Of a DNA stretch of 64,000 nt, positions 28,059 through 37,135 are shown in pieces (position 1 is the first letter of the stretch; each line of letters starts with the position of its first letter). The DNA is from Clostridiales bacterium. Lineage in GTDB: Bacteria; Bacillota; Clostridia; Clostridiales; Oxobacteraceae. The position numbers were made by a program, and so were the translations under genes. The stretch covers positions 1-64,000 of the forward strand of contig JASEJN010000010.1 in NCBI GenBank assembly GCA_030016385.1, read 5' to 3'. The notes under the pieces are model-generated. The model searched no databases. It saw nothing but the letters and a program-made list of their open reading frames with translations, and had not been told where the DNA came from.

Positions 28059-28979
28059 TTAAGCTCTGCTCTTCAAAAACATTTTCACAGCATCAATTGA
28101 AGGCATTGCGCCCTGTGCACCCATAGCCGTTGTTGAAAGAGCGCCAACAGCGTTGGCGAATCTGACGCAGTCCTTTAAACTATTGCCATTTGACAGGGCA
28201 TAAGCGAACCCCGCGTTGAATGAGTCCCCTGCGGCAGTAGTATCTACTGCGTCTACCCTGAATCCTGGAATATGTTCAAACATTTCGTTGCTTATTATAC
28301 ATGCACCTTTTTTGCCCATCTTTGCGATAACTGTTTTAACTCCCCTCTTCAAAAGCATACCGGCTGCATTTTTAAGCGCCGCTTCACTATCGATCTTCAT
28401 TTTTGTCAATATTTCTATTTCAGTCTCATTCGGCGTTATATAATCTATGTATTCAAAGATTTCTTCCGGCAGCGCTCTTGCAGGCGCTGGATCCAGTATA
28501 GTAGTTTTACCAAACTGTTTTAACTTTTTCAATGTATACAAAACAGTGTCAATTGGTATTTCAAGCTGGAATAAGAATATATCGCAATTGCATATGACAT
28601 CCCATTTGCTGTCTATAAATGATACATCCACTTTCCCGTTTGCTCCGGGTATAATTACAATATTGTTTTCGCTTGTGCTTTCAACTTCTATAACGGCGAT
28701 ACCCGTTGAAATGCCATTTTCGATTCCGACGCCGTGGGATTTGACATTGTTTTCTTTAAGCACCTTAAGGTACATATCTCCATACAAATCGTCACCTACT
28801 TTCCCGACCATGCTTACATCAGCGCCCAATCTTCCTGCAGCGACAGCCTGATTTGCACCTTTTCCACCAGGAAAAGTGTTAAAGCTTTTGCCCGTAATTG
28901 TCTCCCCCGGTTCCGGAAAACGCTCGACGGATGCAACCAAATCCATATTCAGGCTTCCTATAACGCATATTTTTTTCAC
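28059..28979 (-). CDS. rbsK: Ribokinase (PfkB family)
   Basis: Phosphorylates ribose to ribose-5-phosphate. The 306-residue protein has the PfkB signature 1 GGKGANQAVAAGRLGADV near residue 40 and signature 2 with the catalytic Asp in DTTAAGDSFNAGFAYAL near residue 250; GSLNMDLV at the N-terminus is typical of ribokinases. It starts at GTG after AGAAGG. It is downstream of a nucleoside hydrolase gene but behind that gene's terminator, so it probably has its own promoter. The pair suggests salvage of ribose from nucleosides. Confidence 0.92.
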   Translation of the reverse strand: MKKICVIGSLNMDLVASVERFPEPGETITGKSFNTFPGGKGANQAVAAGRLGADVSMVGKVGDDLYGDMYLKVLKENNVKSHGVGIENGISTGIAVIEVESTSENNIVIIPGANGKVDVSFIDSKWDVICNCDIFLFQLEIPIDTVLYTLKKLKQFGKTTILDPAPARALPEEIFEYIDYITPNETEIEILTKMKIDSEAALKNAAGMLLKRGVKTVIAKMGKKGACIISNEMFEHIPGFRVDAVDTTAAGDSFNAGFAYALSNGNSLKDCVRFANAVGALSTTAMGAQGAMPSIDAVKMFLKSRA

Positions 28980-29104
28980 TTTATTACCTTCTTTCCGACC
29001 TTATCAATAATTAGCTATTCTAATTCTACCAAATTGTATGAACAATTTCACAATAATTTTAACACATATTATATAAAAGAACTATTCATCGTCCCACTAA
29101 ATGC

Positions 29105-29142
29105 AAAAAAGGCATGCAAATATGTAATTTACATGCCTTTTT
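29105..29142 (-). terminator. Intrinsic terminator after the nucleoside hydrolase gene
   Basis: Minus strand: AAAAAGGCATGTAAATTAC folds back on ATTTGCATGCCTTTTTT, giving a stem followed by a T-run. It separates the nucleoside hydrolase gene from rbsK. Confidence 0.8.
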
Positions 29143-29153
29143 GTATTATATGA

Positions 29154-30080
29154 TCAGATATCTCTTCTGTTTCCAAGCTTTCTGAACATATCCCTAAAGA
29201 CTTCATTCCTATGTATAAATGTGGCCGTTTTAATAAAATGTCTTCCAGTATCTTTGCTCCACGTACCCTCATCCGTAACAATCGGGCTGTGAACCATATC
29301 TGTCGGCACCCATTTTTCATTTATCAAATATGCAATGGTTGATATATCCCATATTTCCTTGGCCCATCCAAAGCGGTCGCTTTTATATGCCTTAAATAAT
29401 TGGACCAGCGCATCGCATATTGCATTTTTACCCGAAAGATACGCCTCGAGTTCCGGTACGGTAGTTAGAAGATGTGATGCCACACCCATACAGGGGATTT
29501 GTACAACAGGCACTCCGCTGTCGAATATAACCCTTGCCGATAAAACATCCTGATAGAGATTGAACTCTCTTGTATTCTTCCAGTATAGAGGATGTCCGCC
29601 GAGCCATACAACAACTATTTTATTTATGATTTCAGGCGCCATAAGTATTGCCGATGCAACATCCGTAATGGCCGCAATAGCTGCAATATATAAAGGGTTT
29701 TCCTCCGAATGGTTTTTCGATAGTTCTATGATATTTTTTGCCGCCTCGCTTGAAACCGGCCTATCCGTATCCTTTAAATAGCTGTCGGACCCCTTATATA
29801 CAAAACCTTCAGGTGATATGTCCATTTTGCCTAAAAGTCTTATTATTTCATTATAGCTTTTTTCCATTCCATCTTTCGGGCCGGCAGATCTATTATTAAA
29901 AAATGGCGCGGCATATACTGCCTTTATGTTAAGCCTTTCAGGGGAACTTAAAGCATATACCAGCGCGAACTGGTCATCCACCTCATTGTAAGTATCGGTA
30001 TCCAAAACCATATCTATCTTGCCCTCAGGATATTTTAGCATCTTAATGATTCTCTCATTATCCGGTTTGGTAAATTTCAT
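29154..30080 (-). CDS. Inosine/uridine-preferring nucleoside hydrolase family protein
   Basis: Predicted N-ribohydrolase of 308 residues that would split nucleosides to base and ribose. The calcium-binding DTDTYNEVDDQFALVYAL motif is close to the N-terminus (about residues 30-47), and WLGGHPLYWKNTREFNLYQD is the central motif with the ribose-binding Asn and Asp. ATG at 30080 with TGGAGGAAAAGTT upstream. It is the last gene of the second ABC operon, after a spacer with repeat copy B. Some family members act on other N-ribosides, so the substrate is open. Confidence 0.88.
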   Translation of the reverse strand: MKFTKPDNERIIKMLKYPEGKIDMVLDTDTYNEVDDQFALVYALSSPERLNIKAVYAAPFFNNRSAGPKDGMEKSYNEIIRLLGKMDISPEGFVYKGSDSYLKDTDRPVSSEAAKNIIELSKNHSEENPLYIAAIAAITDVASAILMAPEIINKIVVVWLGGHPLYWKNTREFNLYQDVLSARVIFDSGVPVVQIPCMGVASHLLTTVPELEAYLSGKNAICDALVQLFKAYKSDRFGWAKEIWDISTIAYLINEKWVPTDMVHSPIVTDEGTWSKDTGRHFIKTATFIHRNEVFRDMFRKLGNRRDI

Positions 30081-30190
30081 AACTTTTCCTCCAGTCTGCA
30101 TTCAGGCGCTGCCGCCCTTTTCGAACTATTCTGGAATTATTATCCCATTTTCAATATCATATGTCAAATAATAGGTATATACTGTGAGGA

Positions 30191-30385
30191 ATTTATATTA
30201 TTTGAAGAATATTATGGAAAGAGCAATTAGCGGAAAGTCTTTAGAGTCTGTTAACGCATGTTCAGGATAAGCAGAATCAATCTTTTGCAAAGCGAGTTTT
30301 GATTTTGCCCTGAACAAGTTTACAGACTCTTTAGACTGTGAGCTTAGCGATTGAAATAATATTCTTCAAATATAAAATATGCACT
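30191..30385 (+). repeat. Long inverted-repeat element, copy B (about 190 bp)
   Basis: Best-preserved copy. Ends: ATTATTTGAAGAATATTATG at the left and GCGATTGAAATAATATTC/TTCAAATATAAAATATG at the right, inverted to each other. Nested inside: AGTCTTTAGAGTCTGT (30236-30251) with ACAGACTCTTTAGAC (30322-30336), GTTCAGG (30260-30266) with CCTGAAC (30309-30315), and GCAGAATCAA with TTGATTTTGC. It lies between the permease and nucleoside hydrolase genes. No ORF inside. Confidence 0.8.
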
Positions 30386-30404
30386 CATATACATCGTCCA
30401 TATT

Positions 30405-31292
30405 TTATTCTTTAACTGCTCCCAGCATAATGCCTGTGACAAAATATTTCTGCAAAAACGGATAGACAATCAACATGGGTACCATGGCTATAAATACCTT
30501 TGCGGCATTAAGCGTCCTGTTCGAGAGTTCGGAAAGTCTTTTGTATTGCTCAGGAGTCAGATTCGTACCGGTCGGTATATTGACAACCAGTTGCTGTATA
30601 TATGTCTGCAGCGGGTATCTGTCGGATGTATTCATCAATACAAGACCATTAAAAAACTCGTTCCAGTGGTAAACGCCTATAAAAAGCGTAACTGTAGCAA
30701 GCACAGGAATCGAACACGGTATGAAAATCTGGAATAAAATACGCCATGGACCTGCACCGTCGACTACTGCCGCTTCCTCAAGATCCTTTGGAAGATTTCT
30801 AAAAAAGTTCATCACCAGAATTACATTGAAAATAGGTACACCTCCTCCAAGAATCAATGCCCAGATGGTGTTTATCAGATGATAATTCTGCATTGTCAAA
30901 TACCACGGAATAAGACCTCCGTTGAAAAGCATACAAAAAACAAGAATCCACATAAAAATATTTCTGGCCTTAAATTCCCTTTTTGATTTTGACAGGGGAT
31001 AAGCCATCAAAACAGTAATAAACATTGAAAATGCAGACCCTATAACTGTACGCTGGATGGAAATCCAGAATGAATTAAAAAATAACTTATCGCCGATAAT
31101 TTCCTTATAAGACACAAGCGAAAATCCAATCGGGTAAAATGTAACCAATCCTGCGTTTGCCGCTGCTTTATTTGAAATGGATACACATAGTGTATACCAA
31201 AGAGGATAGAAACATGTAAGCATTAAAAACCCGAGAAATATATAATTAAAAATATCAAAAATCCTTGATCCCAAATTTTTATTTCTTATCAA
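30405..31292 (-). CDS. Sugar ABC transporter permease (YtcP/MalG-like)
   Basis: A 295-residue six-helix permease with the EAA loop EAAVVDGAGPWRILFQIFIPCSIP and the family's ending KYFVTGIMLGAVKE. TTG at 31292 is the likely start, 8 bases after AAGGGTGG; the two GTG codons further out lie within that site. It follows the LplB-like partner by 15 bp in the second ABC operon. Confidence 0.9.
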   Translation of the reverse strand: MIRNKNLGSRIFDIFNYIFLGFLMLTCFYPLWYTLCVSISNKAAANAGLVTFYPIGFSLVSYKEIIGDKLFFNSFWISIQRTVIGSAFSMFITVLMAYPLSKSKREFKARNIFMWILVFCMLFNGGLIPWYLTMQNYHLINTIWALILGGGVPIFNVILVMNFFRNLPKDLEEAAVVDGAGPWRILFQIFIPCSIPVLATVTLFIGVYHWNEFFNGLVLMNTSDRYPLQTYIQQLVVNIPTGTNLTPEQYKRLSELSNRTLNAAKVFIAMVPMLIVYPFLQKYFVTGIMLGAVKE

Positions 31293-31307
31293 GATGAACA
31301 CCACCCT

Positions 31308-32198
31308 TTAAAAGACCGTGTAATCGGCAAACCTATATGCAAGATTATATGATATTACAATTAGTATAAAGCTGATAACAGACTTAAATAAACCTGCCGC
31401 TGTGGCAAGAGAATATTGAAGATTCTGAAGGCCTAGCCGGTAAACCCATGTGTCTATGATATCACCTGTAGAATATACAAGCGGATTATACAAGTTATAT
31501 ACCTGGTCGAATCCTGCATTCAGCACATTGCCAAGGCTTAGTACGCCAAGAAGCACCACTGTCGTAGACAACGCCGGCAATGTAATATGCAGCATACTCT
31601 GCCAGCGGTTGGCGCCATCGATTGCAGCGGCCTCATACAAATTGGGATTGATGGAAGTCAAAGCTGCAAGAAAGATTACGGCATTATAACCAAACTCTTT
31701 CCACACATCCGTACCTATAAGCAACTGGCGGAAAATCCCTGCATCAGCCATGAAAAGCTTGGGCTGGCCTCCAAATGTCTTGATGAATGTATTGATCACT
31801 CCGTTATAGCCAAAGATACCTATTACAATCGTCGCCATTATAACCCATGATAGAAAGTGCGGAAGGTATACTACCGTCTGTATCAATTTTTTATATCGAA
31901 GATTGACAACCTCATTGAGCAATAATGCAAAAATCAACGGTATCAGTAAATTAAATACCAATTTCCCAACAGCTATTATAATCGTATTAGCTATAACAGT
32001 TTTACTGTCGTTTAATTGAAACATATACTTGAAATTGTCAAGTCCGACCCATCTGGAATGAAATATGCCCGCTCCCGGATTGAAATTTTCGAAAGCCATA
32101 ACAATGCCGAACATAGGAACTATACTGAACATGAAAAGCCAGATCATTCCTGGAAGCAGCATCAAATAATAATATTTTTCAAATCCTCTTTTTCTCAC
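31308..32198 (-). CDS. Sugar ABC transporter permease (LplB/MalF-like)
   Basis: A 296-residue permease, six helices, EAA loop YEAAAIDGANRWQSMLHITLPAL. It starts at GTG with GGGGGACGATAGTT upstream. It is separated from the binding-protein gene by a 75 bp spacer almost filled by a perfect hairpin. Confidence 0.92.
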   Translation of the reverse strand: MRKRGFEKYYYLMLLPGMIWLFMFSIVPMFGIVMAFENFNPGAGIFHSRWVGLDNFKYMFQLNDSKTVIANTIIIAVGKLVFNLLIPLIFALLLNEVVNLRYKKLIQTVVYLPHFLSWVIMATIVIGIFGYNGVINTFIKTFGGQPKLFMADAGIFRQLLIGTDVWKEFGYNAVIFLAALTSINPNLYEAAAIDGANRWQSMLHITLPALSTTVVLLGVLSLGNVLNAGFDQVYNLYNPLVYSTGDIIDTWVYRLGLQNLQYSLATAAGLFKSVISFILIVISYNLAYRFADYTVF

Positions 32199-32225
32199 AA
32201 CTATCGTCCCCCTATCTTAAGTGCT

Positions 32226-32270
32226 ATTACAACAAAGACGTTGAAATTTCTCCAACGTCTTTGTTGTAAT
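32226..32270 (-). repeat. Perfect 18 bp hairpin between binding protein and permease genes
   Basis: ATTACAACAAAGACGTTG (32226-32243) and CAACGTCTTTGTTGTAAT (32253-32270) pair without mismatch around a 9-base loop. No T-run follows on the minus strand. It lies 4 bases after the binding-protein stop codon and probably protects that upstream mRNA or attenuates the permease genes. Confidence 0.75.
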
Positions 32271-32273
32271 AAA

Positions 32274-33974
32274 TTACTTCTTTAAAAGCGCCTTAACTTC
32301 CGTTGTTATCTGATCGCCGCCCTGCGATTTCCAATCGGTCACGAACTTATCAAATGAGCTTACAGGCGACTGGCCTATAATAATCTTGAGCATCGTTTCA
32401 TCTTCCATTTTCTTTAAATTAGCCCATTTTACCTCCATTGTAGGAGTCTGGCTGTATGTTACACTGTATACTTTTTTGTCGATCGGTATTGTGGCAAAGG
32501 AACGATCACCTATCATAAGGGAATACAAGCGTTGAAAATCCCCAAAGTTGCTCATATCAAAATTGCTTACATTTAAATTATCAAAAGGAGGCTTAATAAC
32601 TTTTTGAACTTTGGTTGCATCGCTGTACATCAGCTTATACAGGCTATTGGGCTTATTATAATCCTCCGGTTTTGTCTCACCTTTGAGCACCTTAAGAAGT
32701 TCCTTGTATTCATATTCGGTTTCATTCGCCGCCGCCATGACATTACGAAGAGGATACCAGCCGATGCTGACCGATACATCAAACTTGGCTTCATCGCGCA
32801 CAAGGGCATTATTCATAATGAGTATAGCCTTAACGGCATCTTCGCTTGCCTTTTTGCTGATAAGCGTGTAACTGCTTCCCGTGGTCTTCATATGGGCATT
32901 CCATTTGCCGTCATCGGTATACACAGGATATGCCTGCCAGTTGGCCTTGGGGTCATTTTTAAATGAATCCCCGTTGCCATATCCTCCATTCCACCATGGG
33001 CCGAAGAATATACCGCATTGGTTCGAATTGATAGGATCGCCGACATTGTCGCGCGTCCCCATCTCGGGATCTATAAGTCCCTTTTTATACCAATCGGCTA
33101 AAAGCGTCAATGTCTTTTTAGTACTTTCACTTATGGAACCGTAGCTTACGGTGCCGTCTCCATTATCCAGCCAGTATCCAGGATATGAATCCATTGCGCT
33201 GAATACAGGATCAAATCCGCACATATTATTAGATGATGTTAAAAAAGTACAATAAAGGAATGTGTTCTTGGATGGGCCTGCAATACCGATAGTTTTATCA
33301 CCGGCCACTTTATTATCAATAAACGCTTTTGCTGTTTTTTCAATATCACTTAATGTCTTGGGAACGGGCAGTTTAAGTTTGTCGAGCCAGTCCTTGCGTA
33401 TCCACATTATATGGACACCATCGGTATCGACTGTTATATTCGGAAGCGAAACCATCCTTCCATTATAGCTTGCATTCTCCATTGCACGCCCTTGAGTGCT
33501 CTCCATGATTTCCTTCACCTGAGAGGATTGATACTGTTTGAATAAGTCCGTAATATCGCAGAGCAGTCCCGAGCTGGCGGCTTTTGTCATATATGTGCGG
33601 TCGGCCGCCACCATCCCATCCGGCAATTTACCGGAGGCTATACTAAGGCTTACCTTTTGGTTGAAGTCGTTCCCCGTAGCAGCTGTCCAGTCTACAATAA
33701 TATTTATATTATATTTCTCCTTGACATAACGGGTATACTGGTTGCTTCCTGCACTGTCACCCTTCGGCAGCGTCTTATCAGTCGGATCAACGCTCATGCC
33801 TATGTGTACATCGACAGGATTTGTAAACTTTCCAAAGGCAGGATCATCACCGACAAGTTTATTTGTAGATTCACCTTTGTTTGCAGCATTTTTAGTAGAA
33901 TTTTTCGAACATGCCGCTAATATGCCTAGAGATAACAAAAATGCCAGTATAATTGATAAAATTTTCTTTCCCAA
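32274..33974 (-). CDS. Sugar ABC transporter solute-binding lipoprotein (LplA family)
   Basis: A 566-residue extracellular lipoprotein: short signal peptide, lipobox LAAC (Cys22), then an Asn/Lys-rich linker and a large type I/II binding fold. TTG at 33974 is preferred because AGGAGG is 10 bases upstream; a GTG at 33983 touches that site. First transport gene of the second operon. Paralogous in type to the lipoprotein at 23.7 kb but clearly divergent in sequence. Confidence 0.9.
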   Translation of the reverse strand: MGKKILSIILAFLLSLGILAACSKNSTKNAANKGESTNKLVGDDPAFGKFTNPVDVHIGMSVDPTDKTLPKGDSAGSNQYTRYVKEKYNINIIVDWTAATGNDFNQKVSLSIASGKLPDGMVAADRTYMTKAASSGLLCDITDLFKQYQSSQVKEIMESTQGRAMENASYNGRMVSLPNITVDTDGVHIMWIRKDWLDKLKLPVPKTLSDIEKTAKAFIDNKVAGDKTIGIAGPSKNTFLYCTFLTSSNNMCGFDPVFSAMDSYPGYWLDNGDGTVSYGSISESTKKTLTLLADWYKKGLIDPEMGTRDNVGDPINSNQCGIFFGPWWNGGYGNGDSFKNDPKANWQAYPVYTDDGKWNAHMKTTGSSYTLISKKASEDAVKAILIMNNALVRDEAKFDVSVSIGWYPLRNVMAAANETEYEYKELLKVLKGETKPEDYNKPNSLYKLMYSDATKVQKVIKPPFDNLNVSNFDMSNFGDFQRLYSLMIGDRSFATIPIDKKVYSVTYSQTPTMEVKWANLKKMEDETMLKIIIGQSPVSSFDKFVTDWKSQGGDQITTEVKALLKK

Positions 33975-34113
33975 AATGACCACTCCTCCTTTAATTTTAT
34001 ATATTCATCATATCATAAAGAATTACCTTATTATGTAAGGTATCTGTTACATGTTTATATGACAATACCATATAAAATTAGATGAAGGATGATAATTGTT
34101 CTGAAAATTCAAA

Positions 34114-35193
34114 TCACTTATCCCTATTGTGAAATTTCAATCTGAATTCTGACGGCAACAAGCCTGTTTCACTATGAAAGATCTGTGAAAAATATTTTAC
34201 ATCGTAATAACCTACATTTACCGCTATCTCGCCTATGGACTGCTTTGATTGACATAAAAGCTGTTCGGCTGTTCTGATTCGTTCCTGGCGTAAAAAGCAG
34301 TTAAATGTTAATCCTACATACTTTTTGAAACTCTGGCAAAAATAGCTGCGGCTCATGTTGACATATTCCGCAACCACTTCGGTGCTTATGGGCGTCGAAA
34401 GGTTATTGCGGATAAACAGCACGGCCTTAAGTATACAAATGGGAGTTTCACTCAGTTTTTGAGATTTGGATACCTGTGAATATATGAAGCCGCGATAATG
34501 CTTTATCCATTCTATTGCCGAATGTATACTCTCTATATTCATCGTCAAGTCTTCTTTTATATGAAAAGTATTCTCGATATTCAGGGCAATCCGCATAAAG
34601 AGCTCCTCGATATACTTAACCGGTATATAAATCTCAGCCGTTTCTGCACACAGCTTCTGGAAATCGGCATCACTAAACAGCCAACTTAAGGAAAACCATT
34701 TTTGCTCAACTTTATTCCATTTTTCCCTGTTGAAAAAATTTTCCGGATTAATTGCTGGTCTATAATTCCCTTCATATTTTGTATCCTGCTTTAGCACTTC
34801 CTCCTTTCGAAGTTCCGTTGTCAACTTTTTCTCTATTCTATCGAAAATCTCATCATAATCTTCCATTTCCAATTGAGCTTTTGAAATATAGTCGAGTATG
34901 CCAAGGCGAAAAGTAGTCTGCACATATTCAAAATCTTCATGGAAAGTAAGTACAACAGATTGCAGGTTTGGATAAAGTTTATGCGATTCCTTTATGAGCT
35001 CAATTCCGGACAAAACGGGCATGGATATATCAACGAACATTAAATCCACGGCGTTTTCCCTCAGAAATTCAAGCGCCTTCGCGCCATTGGCGGCTTCACC
35101 GACCACTTTCATATTGTGGGAAGCCCATGGCATAATTGAAATCAGACCTTTTCGTGCCAGTTTATCATCATCAACGATTAAAACGCGGATCAT
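34114..35193 (-). CDS. Response regulator, YesN type (REC plus AraC-family HTH)
   Basis: A 359-residue regulator, shorter than its counterpart at 20.4 kb. Receiver at about 1-120 with Asp in LMFVDISMPVLSG, then a linker, and a C-terminal AraC domain with VVAEYVNMSRSYFCQSFKKYVGL and IGEIAVNVGYYDVKYFS. Notably the usual KP after the fifth strand reads ISKAQ. ATG at 35193 follows AGGAGATAATG. It is 11 bp after the kinase gene. Confidence 0.92.
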   Translation of the reverse strand: MIRVLIVDDDKLARKGLISIMPWASHNMKVVGEAANGAKALEFLRENAVDLMFVDISMPVLSGIELIKESHKLYPNLQSVVLTFHEDFEYVQTTFRLGILDYISKAQLEMEDYDEIFDRIEKKLTTELRKEEVLKQDTKYEGNYRPAINPENFFNREKWNKVEQKWFSLSWLFSDADFQKLCAETAEIYIPVKYIEELFMRIALNIENTFHIKEDLTMNIESIHSAIEWIKHYRGFIYSQVSKSQKLSETPICILKAVLFIRNNLSTPISTEVVAEYVNMSRSYFCQSFKKYVGLTFNCFLRQERIRTAEQLLCQSKQSIGEIAVNVGYYDVKYFSQIFHSETGLLPSEFRLKFHNRDK

Positions 35194-35204
35194 ATCATTA
35201 TCTC

Positions 35205-36983
35205 CTATCTTAAAGGTAAACATAATGTTACAGCCGTACCATGCCCTGGCATGCTGTCGATAGTCATATAAGCCGAATTACCATAAAAAGATTTGAGAAT
35301 TGAACGGACGTAGCGAAGACCTATCCCGTGTTTTTGAGTCTTACTGTCGTCAGGATCAGTCTGTCTTAACATTGCCAATGCATGCTCATTGATCCCTTTT
35401 CCATTATCCTTTATAACAATTTTTATATCTTTACGATTATTTACAGGCATGACATTTATCTCGATGGTTCCGTTCTCATCTATCCCGTGATATATTGCAT
35501 TCTCTACAACAGGCTGCAAAATAAAACGGGCAACGGGGCGATCGAGATACTCGCCATCCTCAATATTTTCTATCACTTTAAAGTCATAACGCATCTGCTG
35601 CAGCTCAATATAAGAGCGCAATACCTTTATCTCTGTTCGAAGAGTAGCAGGCTCCTTAGACCTGCCAATATTATAGCTTAAAAGAAAATTCAATGTGGAA
35701 ATTACCTTGCCGATATCATTTTGCTTATGCAAAACCGCCAACCAGTGTACGGAATTTAGAGTATTCAGCAGAAAATGAGGATTTATCTGGTATATCAGCT
35801 TCTCAAGCTCTAGTTGATGGCGCCGTTCTTCCTTTTCCTGGACATCATGCATCAATTGCTGTATTTGCTGTTTCATAGTATTGAATTTGTCAAATAGCTT
35901 GTCAAATTCATCGATCCCAGTCCTATAATGCAGCGCATTCATGTTGCCCTTCCCAATGGATTCCATCTCGGATTCAAATACACGTAGGGGTTTATAAATG
36001 AGCTGTAACAACATTATTGTTATAAATGCCATTATAATCACGGTGAGACCAAAAATAAGCAAAATATGATTCTTCCAAATATAGAACTCGTGATTATAAC
36101 TAACAGCAGGAACAAGCAGCACTGTTTTATATTCGTAACCGCTTTCAGTTTGATTCCATATATATTTTCCCAAGGTGCCTGATTTTTCATCCAGGTTAAG
36201 TATCTGGCCATTTGAAAAAGCATTCAGATTGCTGCAGTATCTGACGCGATCCCTTCTATCAAGCAAAGTTAGTATATATGGCATATTTGCGCTTCTTGAC
36301 AGCATATTTATATCATTTGCAGTATCCGATTTGGTTTCGACATAAATTATCCACTGCTGTCCGTTTGAAAATGTTATTTTACGTACCACTGAAACCACTT
36401 GATCCGCGCTGAACCTGCATTGCGATAAATGGGGTGATTGATATATTATATTTGCATTATCCTCAAGATCGGGCAGAGCCTGCAATGAGAAATCATCCTG
36501 CAGAGGAAGATTGGCAAAAACAGTCTGCCTGCTCTTTGGATAATAGTATGTAACCAGCTCGACGTCCGAATTTGAGAACGTAATCAATCCTATACTGCTT
36601 GCAATGCTTCTGGATAATACCAGACGATTATACGATTCTTTAGCTGCGAAATACTCTTCGACCAGGCTTCCAACATTGCCCTCGGGTGCCATCTGCTGTG
36701 TTATTTGAAGCAAGTTTGCATATTTTTGCGCAAGCTTTGCAGACTGCTGCTGCAGATCAAATGACATTACGGTTTTAATTTTATCTTCCTGTATCCTGTA
36801 TATAGCATTATATGAAACAATAACCATTAAAAAGCAGCAGCACATGATTCCTGCCGTCAAAGTAATCACAATTCTATTTTTAAGGGTTGAAAGCGAGAAT
36901 ATACTATTTAACTTCTTTAGAAAATTTACCATATCGATTAAGTGCCACAGATAATAAAAAATTAAATTTATTATCGTGTACAC
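35205..36983 (-). CDS. Sensor histidine kinase, YesM/LytS type
   Basis: A 592-residue membrane kinase: helix 1 (about residues 38-60), extracellular sensor domain, helix 2 (NHILLIFGLTVIIMAFITIML), HAMP, phosphoacceptor His in LIYQINPHFLLNTLNSVHW, and ATP-binding IKDNGKGI. GTG at 36983 follows AAGGTGGACAG; an ATG at 36932 (MVNFLKK) is an alternative without a visible site. It is divergent from the GH31 gene, so the roughly 150 bp between them holds both promoters. Confidence 0.9.
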   Translation of the reverse strand: MYTIINLIFYYLWHLIDMVNFLKKLNSIFSLSTLKNRIVITLTAGIMCCCFLMVIVSYNAIYRIQEDKIKTVMSFDLQQQSAKLAQKYANLLQITQQMAPEGNVGSLVEEYFAAKESYNRLVLSRSIASSIGLITFSNSDVELVTYYYPKSRQTVFANLPLQDDFSLQALPDLEDNANIIYQSPHLSQCRFSADQVVSVVRKITFSNGQQWIIYVETKSDTANDINMLSRSANMPYILTLLDRRDRVRYCSNLNAFSNGQILNLDEKSGTLGKYIWNQTESGYEYKTVLLVPAVSYNHEFYIWKNHILLIFGLTVIIMAFITIMLLQLIYKPLRVFESEMESIGKGNMNALHYRTGIDEFDKLFDKFNTMKQQIQQLMHDVQEKEERRHQLELEKLIYQINPHFLLNTLNSVHWLAVLHKQNDIGKVISTLNFLLSYNIGRSKEPATLRTEIKVLRSYIELQQMRYDFKVIENIEDGEYLDRPVARFILQPVVENAIYHGIDENGTIEINVMPVNNRKDIKIVIKDNGKGINEHALAMLRQTDPDDSKTQKHGIGLRYVRSILKSFYGNSAYMTIDSMPGHGTAVTLCLPLR

Positions 36984-37135
36984 CTGTCCACCTTATAATT
37001 TATTTAAATATTTAGTATATTCTTATATTCTTCATATATTTATAGAATCCTTTTTAATCCGTATACTTTACTTAAATTTATATCTTTATTGTATAATAAA
37101 AATATAAATTGAAAATCGAAAGGAGAAAAACAATC

